A stretch of 11,359 nt of DNA from Omnitrophica bacterium RIFOXYB12_FULL_50_7. Its GTDB lineage: Bacteria > Omnitrophota > Omnitrophia > Omnitrophales > Aquincolibacteriaceae. The stretch is from positions 5,886-17,244 of the forward strand of contig MHFU01000011.1 in the NCBI GenBank assembly GCA_001804345.1, given 5' to 3'. The notes below the pieces were generated by a model. That model worked only from the letters and a program-made list of their open reading frames with translations, was not told the origin of the DNA and did no database searches. This document shows, in pieces, positions 6,226-11,359 of the stretch (its first letter is position 1; every line of letters starts with the position of its first letter). The translations under genes and the position numbers were made by a program.

Positions 6226-6942
6226 TCAAGGAAGAGAGTCCACACGTTTTTTTGGAGCGTCTTTTTCGCGAAGGCGCTCAAAGAATGTGATGTGGAGACG
6301 GCTGACGAATATTCGTTCAAGTGCCAGTGCGAGCACTACGATTACCGTCGCGATGATCAAAGGCATTTCCTGGGGCACCGGTTCTTTGGCAAGGAAGAGT
6401 TCATCGTAAAGATGGATCAACATGAGCATGAGGAAGATGCCGGCAACCGTGATGTACTCGTGATGCTTGAGGATGCGGCTCCAGAGGAAGGAATCTTTTT
6501 CAGGCGCTGCGTAAGGCGTTAACCGCGGAAGGAAAGAGGGAACATTTCGGCAATAATCCTCGTAAGGTTTTCCAAACATCTCTCGCAGGTGTTTTTCTTC
6601 ACCGCGAATGGTCCCCGTATAGATCCCAAGGAAGCCAACGAGAAAAAGAGCCAGGATGATCCAGTTCCAGACGATCACGGCAACGCCCAATCCTAGAAAA
6701 AAATTGCCGACATAAAGGGGATTACGCACGAAGGCATAAGGGCCGCTCATGGCGAGTTTCTGACCTTTCTTTTCCACGAATCCGAGCGCCCAAAAACGGA
6801 TCAATTCACCGACGATCAAGAGAACGATGCCCCAGCGAAAGGTTCGGTCGTTCATGTTGGAACAAAGGAGAAGGATCGGGATCGATCCCCAGGCTAGTAG
6901 CAACCTTACTTTTTTGAACTTGAACCATCCGCTAATCGCCAT
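6226..6942 (-). CDS. ICMT-like membrane methyltransferase with C-terminal membrane extension
   Basis: A 238-residue integral membrane protein of the isoprenylcysteine carboxyl methyltransferase / phospholipid methyltransferase fold. Seen: hydrophobic segments about 12-28, 36-53 and 78-110, the family signature GPYAFVRNPLYVGNFF (67-82), then EEKHLREMFGKPYEDYCRNVPSFLPR (115-140), the usual SAM-site end of the fold. The core would end near residue 145. About 90 further residues hold two more predicted membrane helices (about 163-180 and 193-210) and a basic tail, longer than typical bacterial members. The substrate is unknown; bacterial relatives methylate lipids, isoprenoids or thiols. The start at 6942 has AAAGGA about 5 nt upstream. 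The gene is divergent from the CHASE2-GGDEF gene. Confidence 0.85.
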   Translation of the reverse strand: MAISGWFKFKKVRLLLAWGSIPILLLCSNMNDRTFRWGIVLLIVGELIRFWALGFVEKKGQKLAMSGPYAFVRNPLYVGNFFLGLGVAVIVWNWIILALFLVGFLGIYTGTIRGEEKHLREMFGKPYEDYCRNVPSFLPRLTPYAAPEKDSFLWSRILKHHEYITVAGIFLMLMLIHLYDELFLAKEPVPQEMPLIIATVIVVLALALERIFVSRLHITFFERLREKDAPKKRVDSLP

Positions 6943-6969
6943 GATTTTCCTTTTTTTATGTGGAACGAG

Positions 6970-6975
6970 AGTATA
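6970..6975 (-). promoter_or_regulatory. Possible -10 box for the membrane methyltransferase
   Basis: TATACT on the minus strand lies 28 nt before the ATG at 6942. No good -35 hexamer is found at 16-18 nt (CTGCAT is the best at 17), so the call rests on the -10 match and its position only. Confidence 0.3.
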
Positions 6976-7161
6976 CTTTAACTTTCTTCAAGATGCAGGG
7001 ATTTTTTTTGAAAAAATCTTGGCGGTCCCAAAACTTATCATCCCGCCGCAACAAAGGCGGGATGGGGCGGTCATAACTACCCGTTAATTTTTTTAATAAA
7101 AAGAGAGTTATGGCCGTTACTTAGTTTGAATTCTTTTCACCTTATTGATGCCGAGGGATCC
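6976..7161. other. Divergent intergenic region with hairpins ahead of the CHASE2-GGDEF gene
   Basis: This stretch holds an A/T stem (GATTTTTT 7000-7007 with AAAAAATC 7011-7018), a 9-bp GC-rich stem (CATCCCGCC 7039-7047 with GGCGGGATG 7056-7064, loop of 8), and an 11-bp stem with one mismatch (7068-7078 with 7106-7116). These lie in the leader of the rightward gene and could influence its transcript. They do not match the conserved parts of the c-di-GMP riboswitch that I could check by eye. Confidence 0.4.
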
Positions 7162-8898
7162 ATGGGAAAAGCGCCTGCAGGACTTATCAAGAAGCGTCAG
7201 GGGTATGCGACTGAGCCTCTGAGACAATGGGTTCTTTTTTTCACTCCGATTCACACGATCCAGATCTTGGGATTTATCCTGGTGTTCATTTTTTCCATCA
7301 ACTTATCGGGGACACGGGCCTTCCGGTCGTTCGATGACCCCTTCTACGATCAGTTCCTCAAATACCAGCCCGCCCCCAAGGTCGATCCGGCAGTTGTCTA
7401 TATCGGGATCGACAGGAATAGTCTGCAGGCGATACGACCTTTTCCATGGCCGAAACGTTATTATGCGGCCATGACCCGAATCCTCCGGGAGTGGGGCGCG
7501 AAGGCCATCGTGTTCAATCTTTTCTTTACGCCGGGAGCGGATGCCCCCGAGGACGATCAGGCGCTTCTTGAGGAATTCAAGAAAACGCCTAATTTTTATC
7601 TGCCGATCTCTTTCGAATCTGAGGGATTTAAGAACTACTATTACATCAATCAATCGGCGCAGGTTTATAACGTACTCGCCCGGGGGATTGGGCATATCAA
7701 TTACAACCAAGATCCTGATAACGTGATCCGCCGCGTGTATCCTTTCGTGAAGTTCAATAAAGAGCTGGTGCCGCATCTCGGGATCCGGGTCGCGTACGAC
7801 TTTCTTGGGAAACCCGTGCCGACGATCGAGCGATGCGATTTTCCGCGTGACAGCCAGAACAATCTTCTCATCCATTGGGCGAAGCGCTGGAACGCCTCCT
7901 CCGGTTATTATCCGTTCGTAGAAGTGCTGAACAGTTACGCCTTGGTCTCCAAGGGAAAGACCGCACCGATTACGGCCAAGGATTTTCAGGGGAAGATCTG
8001 TCTCATCGGCATGACGGCCTCCGATTACAAGGTCACGCCGCTTGAGTCCGCGAGCCCGGGCATCGGCGCGCTGGGGAATATCATCAACACTCTTCTGACC
8101 CGGCAGTACATTCGCGTTGTTTCACCCGGGGTTTTCGCCGGGCTTCTTTTGGGGATCGCGCTTTTGGCCGGATTTGTCCTGATCCCTTTCCGGAGCGTGT
8201 TTTCTCTTCTCTCGGTGCTGGTGATTGCGGGCCTTTGGATCCTGGTTTCTTTCGCGCTCTTTTCATGGGCCGGGATCTGGACAGGGATCGCTTCGCCGAT
8301 TTTTCTGATCCTCTTTTTCTTCCTGATCTCTTTCGTGGTCGCGAAGATCCAGGAGTACAAGGAGCGGCTTTATTTTCTGAGCCTGGCGGTACGGGATGAA
8401 CTGACGGGGCTTTTTGTCATGCGCTACGTGAATACCTTCCTGTCGCAAGCCCTTTCCTATTCACAGACCTTTAAAAAACCTTTTTCGGTGATCCTTCTCG
8501 ATATTGACGACTTTCGCAAGATCAATGAGACCTATGGCCACAGGACCGGCGACGAGGTGCTCAAAAAGATTGCGGAAGTAATCCGGAATGCCATCCGAAC
8601 CAAAGGCCGCGCGATGCCGGATATCGCGGGTCGCTACGGAGAAGAAGAATTCATTGTTCTGCTGGTGGGTTACAACCTTGCGACCGCGACCTTCGGGGTG
8701 GCGGAAAGGATCCGGAAAGCCATCGAGCAGGTCCGCTTTCAGGTCGCGGACAAGACCTTTACGGTGAGCCTGAGCGCCGGCGTGTCGGTCCTGAGACCCG
8801 GAGAAAAAAGCGCGGAGAAAGTCGTCGAACGCGCCCAGGAAGCCCTCCTCAAAGCCAAAGCCAACGGCAAAAACCAGACCTGTATCCTGAACGATTAA
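7162..8898 (+). CDS. CHASE2-domain membrane protein with a GGDEF-type cyclase domain
   Basis: A 578-residue membrane signalling protein that would sense something outside the cytoplasm with CHASE2 and act through a diguanylate cyclase-like domain. Seen: a first membrane segment (about 33-50), an extracytoplasmic CHASE2 domain (about 55-300; IDRNSL, PFPWPKRYYAAM, GKICLIGMTASDYK), three further membrane segments (about 323-343, 346-368, 373-393), then the GGDEF domain from DELTGLF (412-418) with SVILLDIDDFRKINETYGH. The signature is RYGEEEF (GEEEF at 493-497), with Glu at the second Gly position. The inhibitory-site RxxD is not at its place (AMPD). Cyclase activity is therefore uncertain. Start: ATG at 7162 with GAGG 5 nt upstream is preferred to the TTG at 7126, which has no such site. 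The last 98 nt are duplicated at 10509-10606. Confidence 0.9.
   Translation: MGKAPAGLIKKRQGYATEPLRQWVLFFTPIHTIQILGFILVFIFSINLSGTRAFRSFDDPFYDQFLKYQPAPKVDPAVVYIGIDRNSLQAIRPFPWPKRYYAAMTRILREWGAKAIVFNLFFTPGADAPEDDQALLEEFKKTPNFYLPISFESEGFKNYYYINQSAQVYNVLARGIGHINYNQDPDNVIRRVYPFVKFNKELVPHLGIRVAYDFLGKPVPTIERCDFPRDSQNNLLIHWAKRWNASSGYYPFVEVLNSYALVSKGKTAPITAKDFQGKICLIGMTASDYKVTPLESASPGIGALGNIINTLLTRQYIRVVSPGVFAGLLLGIALLAGFVLIPFRSVFSLLSVLVIAGLWILVSFALFSWAGIWTGIASPIFLILFFFLISFVVAKIQEYKERLYFLSLAVRDELTGLFVMRYVNTFLSQALSYSQTFKKPFSVILLDIDDFRKINETYGHRTGDEVLKKIAEVIRNAIRTKGRAMPDIAGRYGEEEFIVLLVGYNLATATFGVAERIRKAIEQVRFQVADKTFTVSLSAGVSVLRPGEKSAEKVVERAQEALLKAKANGKNQTCILND
8801..8898 (+). repeat. 98-bp direct repeat, left copy (3' end of the GGDEF gene)
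   Basis: This segment encodes the last 32 codons of the CHASE2-GGDEF gene and its TAA. It is identical to 10509-10606 apart from one base (G at 8833, A at 10541, turning Ala to Thr in the translated copy). The identity starts at 8801 (the base before differs) and stops exactly after the stop codon. The offset between copies is 1708 bp. Confidence 0.97.
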
Positions 8899-9015
8899 GC
8901 CCGAACTCCTCGGTGTACGGCGCACCCAGATATATGCGAGCGATTTTTATAGCCAAAGAGAAGGGTTTTGGGTAGAATTTAGCCGTTTCAGTTTTGCCGC
9001 TATATGGAGTGAAAA

Positions 9016-9609
9016 ATGAAATTGCTTAACACCTTAAAAGTCCTGGATGGTTTAAACCAGAAGAAGATACGGCTTTTCTCGCCGGAGGAGTTTCGGCGCG
9101 TTTTTGGGATATCCCCAAGAGCGGCTCGGGAGTTTATCCAGGACCATAAAGCAGACCTTTTTGTCAAATTCAAGAACGGTCTCTACGCACTTCGTTCCAA
9201 TCTTCCAGCCGAAACCGAGATCGCAAACCGTCTTTATACGCCTTCGTATCTTTCTCTGGAATACGCGCTGGCTCATTACCGGATGATCCCGGAGACAATT
9301 TACTCCGTGACTTCCGTGACCACGCGGACGACGAGGATCTTTACAGCTGAAGGAAGGTCCTATGAATACTCACGTATCAAGCGCAAAGCCTTTACAGGAT
9401 ACCGTAATTTAAAGACAGAGGGCGGTGTGATTTTAATTGCGGAGCCTGAGAAAGCGTTAGTGGATTATCTTTACTTTGTAGATTTAAGGCTGAAACAGCT
9501 CAATGAACGGCTGTATTTGAAAGGCAAGGTCAATGGCAAGACGGTCATGCGTTACGTGAAACTTTTTGAAAGAAAAAGTTTGATCGATCTGGCGGGGAAG
9601 GTCTTATGA
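9016..9609 (+). CDS. AbiEi-type antitoxin / transcriptional regulator
   Basis: A 197-residue protein matching the AbiEi family (described as a predicted transcriptional regulator of viral defence). In known type IV AbiE systems it represses its own operon and opposes the nucleotidyltransferase toxin. Seen: an N-terminal winged-helix-like region (about 1-60; FSPEEFRRVFGISPRAAREF reads as the HTH), then the family block YTPSYLSLEYALAHYRMIPE (75-93), SVTTRTTRIFT, and AEPEKALVDYLYF (142-154). ATG at 9016 has GGAG 6 nt upstream. The stop overlaps the next start by 4 nt (ATGA), implying translational coupling. Autoregulation is expected from the family; no operator was identified in the 117-nt leader, where TAGAAT near 8973 is a weak -10 candidate. 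Confidence 0.9.
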   Translation: MKLLNTLKVLDGLNQKKIRLFSPEEFRRVFGISPRAAREFIQDHKADLFVKFKNGLYALRSNLPAETEIANRLYTPSYLSLEYALAHYRMIPETIYSVTSVTTRTTRIFTAEGRSYEYSRIKRKAFTGYRNLKTEGGVILIAEPEKALVDYLYFVDLRLKQLNERLYLKGKVNGKTVMRYVKLFERKSLIDLAGKVL

Positions 9610-10349
9610 TCGGCATCCAGGCGCTCCGGCAGATCGCGGACAAGTATCAAACGACTCTCGATAACATTGTGAAGGAATACTTCCAGCATATTTTCCTTTC
9701 GGAGCTTTATCGTGAAAAAAACTCTGAGAAACTCCTTTTCAAGGGCGGCACAGCCCTTCGGATCGTCTACGGGAGCCCGAGGTTCTCGGAAGATCTGGAC
9801 TTTAATGGGGTCGGGATCTCGGTTACTCAGATCGAAGGGATTGTTGAATCCGTTTTGGTCAAAATAGAAGCACAAGGAATCAAGGCCGAGATCGAAGAAT
9901 CCAAGAGGACCTCAGGCGGTTATCTGGCTATCTTCCGGTTTTCGGGGGATGAATGCCAAAGCGGCATCCAGATAGAAGTGTCCTTGCGAAGTAAGGCTCA
10001 AAGTAAGGGCGGTAGCGCGGCACTCGTCCAGTCGGATCTTGTGCCGGCCTACACTCTTTATCATCTGAACGAGAAGGATATGGTTAGAGAAAAAGTCGAG
10101 GCTGCTTTGACGCGTGGTAAGGCCAGGGATTTTTACGACCTTTATTTCATTCTCCGGAGCCGGATGGCGTTCGGGCCTGTGTTCGGTAAGGACAATACGA
10201 TCAAAGCCAGGCTCGTGAGCGCGATTTCGAAACAACGGCTTGACCTTAAAAGCGAGCTCAAGCGATTCCTTCCGGTCAGCCAGCATATCCTGCTCAAGAA
10301 TTTCAACAAAACGGTATTGTCCGAGTTAGAAAAACATCTGCCCGCGTAG
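9606..10349 (+). CDS. AbiEii/AbiGii-type nucleotidyltransferase toxin
   Basis: A 247-residue protein of the AbiEii family, nucleotidyltransferase-like toxins of type IV toxin-antitoxin systems; characterised relatives modify tRNA, halting growth and phage replication. Seen: LLFKGGTALRIVYGSPRFSEDLDF region (about 43-66) with the GG motif and paired acidic residues of the nucleotidyltransferase fold, IQIEVS (121-126) as the third acidic position, and REKVEAALTRGKARDFYDLYF (161-181), a hallmark of the family. All expected motifs are intact, so it should be active. It shares ATGA with the antitoxin stop. The gene pair is bracketed by the 98-bp repeats. Target RNA and true phage role are not shown by the sequence. 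Confidence 0.92.
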   Translation: MIGIQALRQIADKYQTTLDNIVKEYFQHIFLSELYREKNSEKLLFKGGTALRIVYGSPRFSEDLDFNGVGISVTQIEGIVESVLVKIEAQGIKAEIEESKRTSGGYLAIFRFSGDECQSGIQIEVSLRSKAQSKGGSAALVQSDLVPAYTLYHLNEKDMVREKVEAALTRGKARDFYDLYFILRSRMAFGPVFGKDNTIKARLVSAISKQRLDLKSELKRFLPVSQHILLKNFNKTVLSELEKHLPA

Positions 10350-10508
10350 CATTTTTGGCTAACGAAAAACACTTTGTGCTTCGTCGGTCGGCCGTGTGTA
10401 GGACAGGGCTTCGGTAACATCCTGAAATGAAGCATCAACGGGGGTGTTGCCATGACCAAGACAGCAGTCCGGGGTTTGACAAGCAACCTGAAGATTTAAA
10501 ACGACAAC
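10350..10508 (+). other. Noncoding tail of the AbiE cassette, possibly structured RNA
   Basis: 159 nt between the toxin stop and the right 98-bp repeat. It contains imperfect hairpins (ACGAA...TTCGT about 10363-10383; AGGA...TCCT about 10397-10420; CAAC...GTTG about 10436-10449) and a tiny ORF of 15 residues (10452-10499, MTKTAVRGLTSNLKI) preceded by no clear ribosome-binding site. I could not identify a known RNA. A remnant of a group II intron leader is a guess only. Confidence 0.35.
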
Positions 10509-10606
10509 GAGAAAAAAGCGCGGAGAAAGTCGTCGAACGCACCCAGGAAGCCCTCCTCAAAGCCAAAGCCAACGGCAAAAACCAGACCTGTATCCTGAAC
10601 GATTAA
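10509..10606 (+). repeat. 98-bp direct repeat, right copy
   Basis: A second copy of the last 98 bp of the CHASE2-GGDEF gene, including the stop codon, with one base change (10541). It lacks any start or upstream domain, so as a gene piece it is a relic. The sequence 5' of it differs completely from the GGDEF gene, and the sequence after its TAA differs from that after the left copy. It marks the right limit of the AbiE cassette. Confidence 0.97.
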
Positions 10607-10739
10607 AAACAGATCACTCCGAGTCGCTTCGCTACGGGGTAAGCAGGCTACAGCTACTTTCGCTGCGCGGCGAAAGTTGGTAACGGGTACTGCTTGAACC
10701 AACCAGCTCAGAACCCCACTTCACTCGGCTTTGGCTCAT
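10607..10739. repeat. Repeat-like intergenic stretch with a CTTTCGC hairpin
   Basis: ACTTTCGC (10656-10663) pairs with GCGAAAGT (10670-10677) over a 6-nt loop. The preceding GAGTCGCTTCGCTACGGGG block looks like the spacer repeats seen across such genomes. No gene is seen. There is no T tract, so a terminator role is uncertain. Confidence 0.4.
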
Positions 10740-10776
10740 GGACACCCTGTACACACCGGGTGTGTACAGGGTGTCC
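10740..10776. repeat. 37-nt perfect palindrome
   Basis: Two 18-nt arms (left arm GGACACCCTGTACACACC) flank one central G at 10758. It lies 160 nt before the membrane glycosyltransferase start. The arms are long and perfect, so it would form a stable hairpin or cruciform, or bind a dimeric protein. It shares the CACC/GGTG centre with 1570-1598 and 161-198. Confidence 0.85.
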
Positions 10777-10936
10777 GTTCCTTCTGAACAGTTCCAAGGC
10801 AAGTTCTGCTTGAGTACCGGAAAAGAATGGTCTATATTCGTCGAAGCAGCGGTTCCATTTTTCGTGGAGCGTGACGGCAGCTGCAGCAGCTAAATTCTCT
10901 CGCCTGCACCAGGTTTCACATACGGGATCGAAGTCT
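10777..10936. other. Leader region ahead of the membrane glycosyltransferase
   Basis: 160 nt with no recognised promoter, motif or gene on the plus strand. On the minus strand it is open in one frame and would encode an Ala/Glu/Trp-containing peptide that continues through the neighbouring palindrome. This may be chance or a decayed gene. An in-frame GTG at 10871 could extend the downstream gene, but adds an unconvincing Ala-rich start. Confidence 0.3.
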
Positions 10937-11359
10937 ATGCCAGCAATGAATAAACGAGTTCTCAGCGTTATCGCCCTCATCTTCATCACCTTCCTTATAT
11001 ACATGCCCGCTATCCAGAGCGGTTTTATATGGGACGACCCGTCTTTCCTCACAAAAAATCCGATCATCAAAGCTCAGGACGGGCTGTACCGTTTTTGGCT
11101 TACCACGGAACCGCCCGACTATTTTCCCCTAACCTCCACGACCCTTTGGTTTGAATGGCGTCTCTGGGGGATGCACGCCATGGGTTATCACATTGTGAAT
11201 GTCCTGTTACATATTTTAAGCGCGCTGCTCCTCTGGGCGATTTTGGACAGGCTGAAGATCCCGTGGGGGTGGCTCGCCGCGCTGATTTTTGCGGTCCACC
11301 CCGTGAACGTGGAGGCGGTGGCGTGGATTACCCAACGCAAGACGACCCTACCGATGGTT
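10937..11359 (+). CDS. Start of a GT-C / TMTC-like membrane glycosyltransferase, cut by the right edge
   Basis: 141 codons are visible, open to the window end. The protein starts with a membrane helix (about 8-24), then SGFIWDDPSFLTKNP with the WDD motif expected in the first extracytoplasmic loop of GT-C enzymes. Further helices at about 76-93 and 105-120 lead to FAVHPVNVEAVAWITQRK (118-135), a signature I associate with bacterial proteins of the TMTC/DUF1736 type, usually annotated as TPR-containing O-GlcNAc-transferase-like proteins. Those normally continue with more helices and C-terminal TPR repeats, which are outside this window. They are thought to transfer sugars from polyprenyl carriers to proteins or lipids. 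Start is ATG 10937 or 10946; neither has a strong ribosome-binding site. Confidence 0.75.
   Translation, partial: MPAMNKRVLSVIALIFITFLIYMPAIQSGFIWDDPSFLTKNPIIKAQDGLYRFWLTTEPPDYFPLTSTTLWFEWRLWGMHAMGYHIVNVLLHILSALLLWAILDRLKIPWGWLAALIFAVHPVNVEAVAWITQRKTTLPMV

Noticed and set aside
7126..7161. TTG start at 7126 for the CHASE2-GGDEF gene
   Set aside because: There is no ribosome-binding site before it, whereas ATG at 7162 has GAGG 5 nt upstream.
6976..7161. c-di-GMP riboswitch ahead of the GGDEF gene
   Set aside because: Hairpins are present, but I do not see the conserved core sequences of the known c-di-GMP riboswitch classes.
7303..7875. Minus-strand open frame of 190 codons
   Set aside because: It is antisense to the CHASE2 domain and has no recognisable motif.
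8461..8925. Minus-strand open frame opposite the GGDEF gene, sharing its peptide with one at 10496-10702
   Set aside because: The two frames share VQDTGLVFAVGFGFEEG only because both lie opposite the 98-bp repeat. They are not a gene family.
8801..10606. Composite transposon or integron around the AbiE pair
   Set aside because: The flanking repeats are a host gene end rather than insertion-sequence ends, no inverted termini were found at the borders, and no transposase or integrase gene is present.

Overview
The window looks like a chromosomal segment of a diderm bacterium of medium GC content. A LpxL/HtrB-type lipid A acyltransferase points to an outer membrane. The unusual density of short palindromic and inverted repeats between genes, one of them read through inside a conserved enzyme, resembles genomes of uncultivated candidate phyla such as Omnitrophota. 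That placement is an inference from style and gene content, not from a marker gene.

Layout. Positions 1-234 are AT-rich, with a possible leftward promoter, a possible gene start running off the left edge, and a 38-nt palindrome. From 235 to 6942 all genes read leftward: a TRAM/SPOUT-unrelated, TrmA/RlmD-type RNA uracil-5 methyltransferase carrying an in-frame repeat insertion, an LpxL-like acyltransferase, an iron-containing alcohol dehydrogenase, a small cupin, a homospermidine synthase, and an ICMT-like membrane methyltransferase. Most gaps between them hold repeat elements: a GGGGAACG family, an AT-rich inverted-repeat family, a CCCCCTTT/CCTGCC-palindrome family, and short perfect palindromes with a GGTG/CACC core. 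From 7162 onward genes read rightward: a CHASE2-GGDEF protein, an AbiEi/AbiEii-type toxin-antitoxin pair, and the start of a GT-C/TMTC-like membrane glycosyltransferase that leaves the right edge.

The most striking structure is at 8801-10606. The last 98 bp of the CHASE2-GGDEF gene, ending exactly at its stop codon, recur 1708 bp downstream with one mismatch. The two copies bracket the AbiE pair. This is what a cassette inserted at the 3' end of a gene would leave, with the target end duplicated, yet no integrase or transposase gene lies inside.

How the genes work together: AbiEi and AbiEii overlap by 4 nt and form one two-gene unit. The other genes look like separate housekeeping or accessory functions (RNA modification, envelope lipid, polyamine synthesis, c-di-GMP-type signalling, protein or envelope glycosylation). 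I see no convincing common pathway among them, although cupin and homospermidine synthase are co-oriented neighbours separated by a repeat.
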